DNA of 37,660 nucleotides from an uncultured bacterium (GTDB lineage Bacteria; Auribacterota; Erginobacteria; Erginobacterales; Erginobacteraceae), in NCBI GenBank assembly GCA_937885075.1, contig CAKZYZ010000305.1:1-37660 (forward strand), read 5' to 3'. The position numbers and the translations under genes are program-made. Under the pieces are notes generated by a model. It saw only the letters and a list, made by a program, of their open reading frames with translations. It did no database searches and had not been told where the DNA came from. Below are positions 30,277 through 37,660 of this stretch, piece by piece (within the stretch, counting starts at the first letter, position 1; each line of letters opens with the position of its first letter).

Positions 30277-30846
30277 CTAAGTTCTTAAGATCTCCTCAAT
30301 CCCGCTAAGAATCATATCGGTCGATGCCAGCCGCCCTTTTCCCTCGTAGCCGCAGGCCAGGTATCCGGATTCCGGACCGATAAAAGTTATCCCCATATCG
30401 GAAAGTTTCTTGATATTTGACTGAACAATCGGGTTCTCATACATGCTGGTATTCATCGCCGGGGCGATAATAATAGGCGCGCGGGTTGCCATCGCAGCCG
30501 AACTGAGCAGATCATCGGCCAGGCCGACGGCCATCTTCCCGATAAAATTCGCGGTAGCCGGGGCGATTACCAATAGATCAGCCCGTTCTGCCAGAGAGAT
30601 ATGCACCGGAGAAAACTGCCTCTGCTCCTCAAAGAGATCCGTGTATACCGGGTTTCCGGATAAGGTCTCAAATGTCAGAGGAGCGATAAATTCACGGGCG
30701 GCGAGGGTCATTACCGCGAAGACCTCTCCTCCCCTCTGTTTCAGCTTGCTGACCAGGTCCGCGGCTTTATAAGCGGCGATAGAACCGGTAACTCCCAGAA
30801 TAATGGTAGTCCCGGCTAATGAAGAATCAGGATTCATCCGGTTCAT
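30277..30846 (-). CDS. coaC: Phosphopantothenoylcysteine decarboxylase (CoaC) as a separate ORF
   Basis: ILGVTGSIAAYKAADLVSKLKQRG; IAPAMNTSMYENPIVQSNIKKL. Confidence 0.93.
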   Translation of the reverse strand: MNRMNPDSSLAGTTIILGVTGSIAAYKAADLVSKLKQRGGEVFAVMTLAAREFIAPLTFETLSGNPVYTDLFEEQRQFSPVHISLAERADLLVIAPATANFIGKMAVGLADDLLSSAAMATRAPIIIAPAMNTSMYENPIVQSNIKKLSDMGITFIGPESGYLACGYEGKGRLASTDMILSGIEEILRT

Positions 30847-31048
30847 GATCCTCTTCCGGCAAAGCCAGTGCTATCTTTCCGGCAGCTATCTCCTCTATGG
30901 CGACCATAATCGGCTTCTCCCCTTCCATATCAGGAAGCAGACTCTTCTCCCCCCGATTGAGACTGACCGTTCTTTTCGCGGCGAGGTAAACCAGGGAATA
31001 AACATTATCAATTTTCTTCAGACAGGACTCTGTAGTTAGTGCAAACAT
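30827..31048 (-). CDS. rpoZ: RNA polymerase omega subunit
   Basis: Position between gmk and coaBC; DNVYSLVYLAAKRTVSLNRG; GEKPIMVAIEEIAAGKI. Confidence 0.85.
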   Translation of the reverse strand: MFALTTESCLKKIDNVYSLVYLAAKRTVSLNRGEKSLLPDMEGEKPIMVAIEEIAAGKIALALPEEDHEPDES

Positions 31049-31088
31049 TATATATTCTCCATTTTGAATATTTTTATTTGTTGTATTG

Positions 31089-31203
31089 GTAAGCTTTCAG
31101 TGAACCCCATTCTCTCGTAGCGGCTGCCTTTAGGCTGCCACACGATGGCCCCGCCGGCGGGGCCGCTACGAGCACGGGGCAACCGAGTTCACTGAAAGCT
31201 TAC
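31089..31203. mobile_element. MITE-like element, family A copy 4 (IS66-like ends)
   Basis: GTAAGCTTTCAGTGAACCCC...GTTCACTGAAAGCTTAC; perfect 8-bp duplication TTGTATTG at 31081-31088 and 31204-31211. Confidence 0.88.
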
Positions 31204-31338
31204 TTGTATTGTACCTTTGGATTCTTGATATAAAGTACTGGTTTGAATGGTTAGAGCTATTTTCGGCTCCGCATCAATATATTAGTGTTAGTCTTTTTTC
31301 ATAACGAACTTAGCCCTCGCTTCTCTCTGACAACTTTT

Positions 31339-31401
31339 CCGCTAAGGAAATCAGGAGAATTTAAATAATCCACTCTCCTGCCTTCCTGCTTTCCTTAGAG
31401 G
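31339..31401. repeat. Palindromic repeat family E copy 2
   Basis: ccgctaaggaaatcaggagaatttaaataatccactctcctgccttcctgctttccttagagg. Confidence 0.65.
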
Positions 31402-31407
31402 TTATTG

Positions 31408-31454
31408 TCCCGAGACTTAACATGAAATAACTCGGGATCCCGATGGATATCGGG
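31408..31454. repeat. Family K hairpin, single copy
   Basis: tcccgagacttaacatgaaataactcgggatcccgatggatatcggg, same as the 46-bp unit at 32344-32481. Confidence 0.75.
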
Positions 31455-31486
31455 AAAATTCCGAAGCAGCAAGTTAGCGCGAAGCG

Positions 31487-32092
31487 CTAACTTATACTGA
31501 CTATATCTTCTACGATGCTGTCAAAATAATCTACCCGGAATTTTTCGGCCCGGATAATCGCTTTTATATCCGCTACCGCGACCGGGAGGTCATCATTGAT
31601 AACACAGTAATCATATCTCTTATATTGGCTTATCTCCTCTCGGGCCTGGGCCGATCTCTTCATTACTACTTCAGGACTATCCGTCTTCCTATCTACCAAC
31701 CGCGCCTTCAGAACATCAAGCGAAGGGGGCAGGAGAAATATATATACGGCCTTGACCCCTGTCTCCTGTATTGACCGCGCTCCCTGAACATCTACCACCA
31801 GGATAACATCATGCCCGGCAGTAAGTTCCGATTCAATATAATCCCTCCCCGAACCATAATAGTTATCGTAGATAACCGCGGATTCCAGAAACCTCCCGGC
31901 CTTCAGTTTATCCTGAAACTCTTCCCGGGAGAGGAAGAAATAATCCACCCCGTTTACTTCACCGGTCCGGGGCTGACGGGTCGTGGTAGTAACCGCTCGC
32001 CTCAGATCAGGCAGTTCCTTCAGTAGAGCGTCACAGACCGTAGTCTTACCCGCTCCGGATGGTGCTGATAATATAAATAGATGTCCGTTCAT
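31487..32092 (-). CDS. gmk: Guanylate kinase
   Basis: GHLFILSAPSGAGKTTVCDALL; TTRQPRTGEVNGVDYFFLSREEF. Confidence 0.97.
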   Translation of the reverse strand: MNGHLFILSAPSGAGKTTVCDALLKELPDLRRAVTTTTRQPRTGEVNGVDYFFLSREEFQDKLKAGRFLESAVIYDNYYGSGRDYIESELTAGHDVILVVDVQGARSIQETGVKAVYIFLLPPSLDVLKARLVDRKTDSPEVVMKRSAQAREEISQYKRYDYCVINDDLPVAVADIKAIIRAEKFRVDYFDSIVEDIVSIS

Positions 32093-32096
32093 TATT

Positions 32097-32222
32097 AAGA
32101 ACTTATCGCCTTCGGCGCAACTTCGTAGTGCAGGACTTCAGTCCTGCCTTCGTTGGGCAGGACTGAAGTCCTGCACTACGAGCTTATTGAAATTCCGAAG
32201 CAGGAACTTAGCTTCGCAACTA
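32097..32222. repeat. Family D long hairpin element copy 1 (26-bp perfect stem)
   Basis: tcgtagtgcaggacttcagtcctgcc-ttcgttg-ggcaggactgaagtcctgcactacga; near-identical to 35428-35553. Confidence 0.9.
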
Positions 32223-32343
32223 ATTAAACCACGAATCTCGCGAATCTTCACGAATTAAAAGAAAAAATGAACTACGAATTTCGCGAATTACACGAATTTT
32301 ACTGAATTAGGGAGAATATCACCCGTTTAATCCGCGGTTATTG

Positions 32344-32481
32344 TCCCGAGACTTAATATTAAACAACTCGGGATCCTGAAGTATTTCGGTCCCGAGACTT
32401 AATGTGCAACAACTCGGGATCCCGAAGTATTTCGGTCCCGAGACTTAATGTGCAACAACTCGGGATCCCGAAGTATTTCGG
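32344..32481. repeat. Three tandem 46-bp hairpin units (family K)
   Basis: tcccgagacttaatgtgcaacaactcgggatcccgaagtatttcgg at 32344, 32390 and 32436. Confidence 0.95.
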
Positions 32482-32586
32482 GAGAGAAGAAATTCCAAAG
32501 CGACCAGTTATCATTGTTCAACAATCAGTGCACTACGTCCAGGCGACAACTTTTTTATCCGCCATAGCTTTAGCGACGGAGGAAGG

Positions 32587-32615
32587 CACTTTAGGCACTT
32601 TCAACTTCTCTTCAC
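32587..32615. repeat. Nonamer array J4 directly after the yicC stop
   Basis: cactttaggcactttcaacttctcttcac, same as J1-J3. Confidence 0.6.
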
Positions 32616-33449
32616 TTATTCTACATTCCTGGCTTGTTCCCGGAGACTCTCCAGTTCCGATTTCATCAGTATAACCTGACGGGAGATCAGACTGTCTGAC
32701 GCTTTATCCCCCAGAGTCGTAACTTCCCGGAGCATCTCCTGACAGAGAAACTCCAGTGATTTTCCGGAAGGATCGTCGGAATCGAGAAACTCCTTGAACT
32801 GTATTATGTGGCTATCCAGCCGGGAGGTCTCTTCCTTTACATTCACCACGCCCGATTTCTCCCCGCCGGATTTCCCGGATGGTCTCCCTTTTTTCTTTTC
32901 CTCTATCTCCTTCTCTTTCTTCTTCAGCCGTGCCCGTACCCTGATCAAAGATCCGTTGAGAGCGCGAAGGTGCTTTGATAAATCGGCTCTCATCCGGCCC
33001 CCTTCTTTCTCCCGCATGGATATAAGCTCGTCCAATGCCTCATTCAGGCTGGCTACAACCTGTCTCTTAAACCCCGTGACCGACGGCGTAATCGCTGATG
33101 TCTCCAGCACGCCGGGGAGGTTGATCAGAACCTCCGGTCCTATCGATGAGTCGGATTTAATAACCTTCTGAAGCCGGTTGAGGGAATTCCAATATTTTTT
33201 AGCCAGAGCTTCATTTATGATCACCCGATAACGTTCTCCGGTTTGCTTAAAAGCGATATAAACATTAACCCTTCCCCGGGAGAGACGATTCGATATTTTT
33301 TTAACGATATAACTCTCCAGACTCTGATACCGGGACGGGAGTTTAACTTTAATATCAAGAAAACGATGATTATACGATTGCAGTTCCGTCTTCACCGTAA
33401 AATCATTCGACTCTGAATCCCCACTGCCATATCCCGTCATACTGATCAT
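32616..33449 (-). CDS. yicC: YicC/YloC family endoribonuclease
   Basis: MISMTGYGSGDSE...LQSYNHRFLDIKVKLPSRY..LE; C-terminal FLCQEMLREVTTLGDKASD. Confidence 0.95.
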   Translation of the reverse strand: MISMTGYGSGDSESNDFTVKTELQSYNHRFLDIKVKLPSRYQSLESYIVKKISNRLSRGRVNVYIAFKQTGERYRVIINEALAKKYWNSLNRLQKVIKSDSSIGPEVLINLPGVLETSAITPSVTGFKRQVVASLNEALDELISMREKEGGRMRADLSKHLRALNGSLIRVRARLKKKEKEIEEKKKGRPSGKSGGEKSGVVNVKEETSRLDSHIIQFKEFLDSDDPSGKSLEFLCQEMLREVTTLGDKASDSLISRQVILMKSELESLREQARNVE

Positions 33450-33642
33450 AATTTAACTCTTCCTCTAAAATTTATATTTTCAACTGCAAAAATTGCCTGA
33501 AATACCGGTTCCATACTTGCAAACCCTTATTTTTTCGCCCCCCCCCGCTCTACCCCGAATCTTTAATCGTGGAGAGAGAAAATAAGATGGTGAAGGTATC
33601 AAAAGAACAGGTGATTGTCTATGGTATTAATCTAAACTGAAA

Positions 33643-33667
33643 AAGCGGCTCCTTTCGGAGCCGCCTT
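33643..33667. terminator. Hairpin terminator downstream of the FG-GAP remnant
   Basis: aagcggctcctttcggagccgcctt, A-tract on one side. Confidence 0.6.
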
Positions 33668-33731
33668 TCCCCCATTCTCAATTTTTACCCCGAGGTGCCG
33701 CAGGAACTTTTCGGGGCCCTATTCCCCAACC

Positions 33732-34001
33732 TTATCTGGTCACCGGGATATCGCCGGTGGTGCCGAAGTAGACCCGGGTTATCCCCCTCACCGCCCAGAG
33801 GCCGGAAGAGGGTCGGAAGATGCCGATATCGTCAAGCAAGCTCCCGATTAAGTGCCCTGTTACCGGTCTATCCTCAGTTTGGCCGAAATAAGACCGGCTC
33901 CAACCCCGGATCGCCCACAAGCCCGTGGCGGGGCGGAAGATCGCGATCTCGTCCCGGAAGTGAAAGGCGGTCTTCCCGGAAGTAAAACAAACAAGGGTCA
34001 A
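33732..34001 (-). pseudogene. Truncated C-terminal tail of an SBBP/FG-GAP paralog
   Basis: [57 protein letters not shown] aligns to the end of the 7919-10702 protein (..[17 protein letters not shown]). Confidence 0.7.
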
Positions 34002-34118
34002 ACCCTAAAACAAACAAGGGTCAAACCCTAAAACAAACAAGGGTCAAACCCTAAGTTCTAAGTTTGGTAGCAAACAAAAACAAACAAGAAACAAGCAAGG
34101 GTCAAACCCTAAGTTCTA
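33984..34118. repeat. 23-bp tandem repeat (AAAACAAACAAGGGTCAAACCCT) x3 plus a degenerate copy
   Basis: Identical units at 33984, 34007, 34030; partial unit near 34089-34118. Confidence 0.95.
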
Positions 34119-34401
34119 GTAAACCCCGTCCTCTCGTAGCGGCTGCCTTTAGGCTGCCACACAATGGCGACCTGAAGAGGCTGTCCGATAAATCAGACTT
34201 AAAGTCATTGCGAGCCAAAGGGCAAAGCAATCTATTTTATCTCTTATAATTGTTTCGTATCCAAAAAGATGAGATTGCTTCGTCGCTGCGCTCATCGCAA
34301 TCTGAATGACAACAAGATTTGCCAAAATAAGTTTTATCGGACAGCCTCTGAAGGTCGCCTCCACGAGTACCGGGCAACGGGGTTCACTGAAGCCTTACTA
34401 G
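34119..34401. mobile_element. Family A copy 5, interrupted by a nested TIR element
   Basis: aaaccccgtcctctcgtagcggctgccttt ... and ...ggtcgcctccacgagtaccgggcaacggggttcactgaagccttac either side of 34178-34347. Confidence 0.85.
34178..34347. mobile_element. Nested 170-bp MITE with AGGCTGTCCGATAAA TIRs
   Basis: AGGCTGTCCGATAAA / TTTATCGGACAGCCT perfect TIRs; host palindrome sequence CTGAAG duplicated at both junctions. Confidence 0.88.
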
Positions 34402-34476
34402 TATATGGAGGCATATCACTGATAAACTACTCAGAACTCCGGGTTACTCGTAAATGCTATTCTCTGCCGCGTGTGG

Positions 34477-35424
34477 CTATTTATTAAGACTCTTGTGATT
34501 AAACGTCAGTTTATCCAGCAGATCTTTCATATCGGCAGGGATGGGAGCAATGAAATCCATCGGCTCTCCGCTGACAGGGTGAGCAATCCGGAGACGATGA
34601 GCGTGCAGCATCTGCCGGTAAATGTTCAGACGGCGACTCTCCTCCGCCCCCCGGGAACCATACTCTCTGTCGCCCAGAACCGGATAACCGAATCGGGATA
34701 GATGGACCCGGATCTGATGGGTCCGGCCGGTCTTGATTACCAGCCGGAGGTAGGCGCAATTAGTGAATCTCTCAATCACCTCGTACTCCGTATGGGCTTT
34801 GCGCCCATCGGTATATTTTACGGCCATTTTGATTCTATTCCGATCGGAGCGGCCGATGGGATATGTCAGCCTTCCGAAGTTAAGAGGTGGTACCCCCCAT
34901 ACAACGGCAAGATACTCTTTTCCCACCGTACGATCCTTGAATTGGCTGACCAGTCGGTCGTGGGACCGATTATCTTTAGCGGCTATCATCACCCCGGTAG
35001 TATCCCGATCCAACCGGTGGACAATCCCCGGGCGGAGGACTCCGCCGCCGTCGGATAGTTGATCACAGTGATGGAGCAGAGCATTGACCAGTGTCCCCCC
35101 CTGCCCCGCCCGAACCGGATGAACCGTCAGCGCCGGAGGTTTGTTGATCACAATAATCGCGTCATCTTCATAGAGAATATCAAGAGGAATAGGCTCAGGG
35201 ATCGGGGATTGGGGAGGCGCCGGAGGAATTAATACCTCAACCCGATCTCCGGAGGAGACCGGATGGTGGGGCTTCAGCCGGTTCCGATTAACCAGGACTC
35301 CTCCCTCCTCAATCAGCGCCTTTAACCGGCTTCGGGAGTGCTCCGGTATCCGGTGAACCAGAAATAGATCCAGGCGGATCCCCGATTCTTCTTCGGAAAC
35401 CCAGAACTCTTTTTTCTCCGACAT
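34477..35424 (-). CDS. RluD-family 23S rRNA pseudouridine synthase
   Basis: S4 domain then INKPPALTVHP; GIVHRLDRDTTGVMIAAKD; GRTHQIRVH. Confidence 0.95.
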   Translation of the reverse strand: MSEKKEFWVSEEESGIRLDLFLVHRIPEHSRSRLKALIEEGGVLVNRNRLKPHHPVSSGDRVEVLIPPAPPQSPIPEPIPLDILYEDDAIIVINKPPALTVHPVRAGQGGTLVNALLHHCDQLSDGGGVLRPGIVHRLDRDTTGVMIAAKDNRSHDRLVSQFKDRTVGKEYLAVVWGVPPLNFGRLTYPIGRSDRNRIKMAVKYTDGRKAHTEYEVIERFTNCAYLRLVIKTGRTHQIRVHLSRFGYPVLGDREYGSRGAEESRRLNIYRQMLHAHRLRIAHPVSGEPMDFIAPIPADMKDLLDKLTFNHKSLNK

Positions 35425-35427
35425 TGG

Positions 35428-35553
35428 AATATAAGAACTTAGCGCCTATGGCGCAACCTCGTAGTGCAGGACTTTAGTCCTGCCCAATGAAGGCAGGACT
35501 GAAGTTCTGCACTACGAGGTTATTGAAATTCCGAAGCAGGAACTTAGCCTTCG
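35428..35553. repeat. Family D long hairpin element copy 2
   Basis: cgtagtgcaggactttagtcctgcccaatgaaggcaggactgaagttctgcactacg..ttattgaaattccgaagcaggaacttagc. Confidence 0.9.
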
Positions 35554-35619
35554 CAGGATTTTTGACAAGACGATTTCTGGGCCCCGAAATAAATGTCGGG
35601 GGAGACCAGGACAATTTCC

Positions 35620-35745
35620 CCCTACCTCGGCCCCTTTTTAAAGAACAGTAAACGGTAAGCAGTAAGCGGTAAACATCACCTGGCAACCGACTCCACTGCT
35701 CACCGCTTACCGATTACTGCTTACCTTTCTTTTTCAATCATTCTG
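35620..35745. repeat. Family B heptamer element copy B4
   Basis: cctacctcggccccttttta aagaacagtaaacggtaagcagtaagcggtaaacatcacctggcaaccgactccactgctcaccgcttaccgattactgcttacctttctttttcaatcattctg. Confidence 0.85.
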
Positions 35746-36186
35746 CTTTTTCCCGAAAAGGACCACTATGATTAAAAACGTCACCCCGACACAGATCGCG
35801 CTATCGGCGACATTAAAGGCCGGCCAGTGGTAGGAACCGAACTTAAAATCCAGGAAATCCACCACATAGTTGAAACGGAACCGGTCGATCAGGTTCCCGA
35901 CCGCGCCGCCCAGAATCAATCCTCCGGAGATTCGGGCCATCGAACTCCCGGAGAAGAAACTGCGATAGAAGAAGATCAGGGCTGCTATGGTCAGAAGAGA
36001 TAAAACAATAAAAAGATAGTTACGGCCGGGGAAGATACCGAAGGCCGCTCCCCGGTTATAGACCAGAGTAAGGTAGAAGAAATCATCGATCACCTTGATC
36101 TTCCCGGAACTGAGGAGATCGATCGCCCACCATTTGGCAATCTGATCGGCAATGATTATTATTAAAGCTATAGTCCCGGTTAGCAT
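35734..36186 (-). CDS. lspA: Lipoprotein signal peptidase
   Basis: DDFFYLTLVYNRGAAFGIF; GGAVGNLIDRFRFNYVVDFLDF; FNVADSAICVGV. Confidence 0.97.
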   Translation of the reverse strand: MLTGTIALIIIIADQIAKWWAIDLLSSGKIKVIDDFFYLTLVYNRGAAFGIFPGRNYLFIVLSLLTIAALIFFYRSFFSGSSMARISGGLILGGAVGNLIDRFRFNYVVDFLDFKFGSYHWPAFNVADSAICVGVTFLIIVVLFGKKQND

Positions 36187-36208
36187 GAGTTTACTAAAAA
36201 GCCTTTTT

Positions 36209-36334
36209 AACCACGAAGAACACGAAGTTCACGAAGGGATTTGAGAGAATCGAAAATAAGAATAATTATTCTTTTTCCTTCGTGATCTTCGTGCACCCCT
36301 CAAGGGGGTATTAAACAGAATCCTTCGTGGTTTC
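36209..36334. repeat. Inverted nonamer repeat (CACGAAGNN)n between ileS and lspA
   Basis: ttaaccacgaagaacacgaagttcacgaagg ... ccttcgtgatcttcgtg...ccttcgtggtttc. Confidence 0.75.
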
Positions 36335-36346
36335 AATTAGTGTCTC

Positions 36347-37563
36347 TCAAAACGAAATCTGCTCCCGGCAGTGGCCGCAGATAAGCGGGTCTTCCGGCGA
36401 CTCGCCGACTGTTAAGGAATACTTCCAGCAGCGGGAACATTTCTCCCCTTCCGCCCGGTCCACCAGGAGCCTGACCCCTTCTATCTCGGTAATCTGAGCT
36501 GCCGGACTGAAAGCATCATCGCTCACCCGGCGCACTTCCACCCCGGAGACAATCAGCAGTTCCGGAAGTTTTGCCTCATACTCTTTTAACAGGCTTGCCC
36601 ATCCGTCATCGGAAACCTCGATAATTATCGCGGCCTCCAGGGAAGTACCGATCTTTCCTTCGGAACGAAACTTTTCCAGCAGTTTCAGGGCTTCATCCCG
36701 GAGGATGAGTAACCTCTCCCATCTCTCTCTCAGTTTCTCATCCCGCCACTCCGGATGATCAGCCGGCCAGGACGCTAAGTGGACACTCCGCGGCAGATCC
36801 AGCTTCTCTCCCAGATGGCCCCAGACCTCTTCCGCGGTGAAGACTAGGATCGGAGCCAGCAATCTGGTCAGGATCGAAGTGATCTCCAGGAGCGCTGTCT
36901 GGGTGCTTCTCCGTTTCTCCCCGGCCGCGGCCCAGGTATAGAGACGATCTTTCAATACATCCATGTAAAATGACGACATCTGGTTCACGCAGAAAATATA
37001 AATATCCCGATAGACCTTATGAAATTCAAAATTACGGTAGGCGGCCTCTACTCGCTCTTTCAGTCCTTCCACTTCCATCAGCGCCCAGCGATCGATCTCA
37101 TCCATATCCTCATATCTCACCCGGTCGGTCTCCGGATTAAAATCATAGAGGTTGCCCAGGCAATACTTGAAGGTATTTCTGATCTTCCGGTAAGCCTCGG
37201 AAGTCTTCCTGATCAGATCAAATGAGACTCCGATATCTTTCTGGTAATCAACGGAGGCGAACCAGAGCCGGAGGATATCGGCCGGGGATTTTTTCAACGC
37301 CCCATCCACTGAAATATAATTCCCCCGGGACTTTGACATCTTCTCGCCCTTTTCATCGACCACAAAGCCGTGGGTAAGCACGGTCTTGAACGGGGCTTCA
37401 TCCATTGTCGCCGTAGAGAGGAGCAGTGAAAGCTGGAACCAACCGCGATGCTGATCCGATCCTTCCAGATAAAGATCAGCCGGGAAGCGGAGTTCCGGGT
37501 TCTCCATCACCACCGCGCGGTGAGATGAGCCGGATTCAAACCAGACATCGAAGATATCATTCT
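36347..37563 (-). CDS. ileS: Isoleucyl-tRNA synthetase, 3' part (5' end cut by adapter)
   Basis: NDIFDVWFESGSSHRAVV..YLEGSDQHRGWFQLSLL; KMSKSRGN; C-terminal zinc motif CSRCWKY..CGHCREQI. Confidence 0.96.
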
Positions 37564-37660
37564 AGATCGGAAGAGCACACGTCTGAACTCCAGTCACACT
37601 GATATATCTCGTATGCCGTCTTCTGCTTGAAAAAAAAAAAAAAAAAAACACAACCATACC
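37564..37660 (+). other. Illumina TruSeq adapter read-through (index ACTGATAT), poly-A and junk tail
   Basis: AGATCGGAAGAGCACACGTCTGAACTCCAGTCAC-ACTGATAT-ATCTCGTATGCCGTCTTCTGCTTG-A(n). Confidence 0.98.

Noticed and set aside
30803-31039. Plus-strand ORF opposite rpoZ and similar antisense ORFs over gmk, yicC and RluD-type genes
   Set aside because: Antisense shadows of well-supported conserved genes.
32344-32481. CRISPR array candidate
   Set aside because: The 46-bp units are directly contiguous and identical with no unique spacers, and no cas genes are visible.
33984-34118. CRISPR or telomere-like tandem array
   Set aside because: 23-bp units are contiguous without spacers; only 3-4 units.

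Overview
37.66-kb metagenomic-type contig from an uncultured bacterium. It is mostly ordinary chromosomal housekeeping genes (ileS, lspA, RluD-type synthase, yicC, gmk, rpoZ, coaC/coaB, trkH/trkA, nadE, gmd/rmd, btuF/btuC-like, NtrC-type regulator, PAS-histidine kinase-REC, SPL-like radical SAM, large SBBP/FG-GAP secreted protein, tRNA-Leu, tRNA-Cys). There is one AT-rich accessory patch at about 25.2-28.6 kb. The main non-ordinary feature is the number of small intergenic repeats. At least ten families are visible by eye, many inserted inside conserved operons. They include: (i) a GTAAGCTT-ended ~114-bp MITE-like element with perfect 8-bp target duplications at two sites, resembling IS66-type ends; (ii) a TIR-bounded ~160-bp element built on degenerate heptamers (GTAAGCR/GTAATCR), two inverted copies of which flank nadE, with related heptamer arrays flanking a four-helix-bundle (23S-IVP/Avd-like) gene; (iii) a nested MITE-in-MITE insertion; (iv) a 46-bp hairpin tandem array; (v) short TTAGCGCC..GGCGCTAA palindromes at start and stop codons. 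A NYN/LabA-type gene has a probable attenuator leader. The last ~97 bp are Illumina TruSeq adapter (index ACTGATAT), so the right contig end is artificial and ileS is truncated there. All calls are by eye; no search or folding was run.
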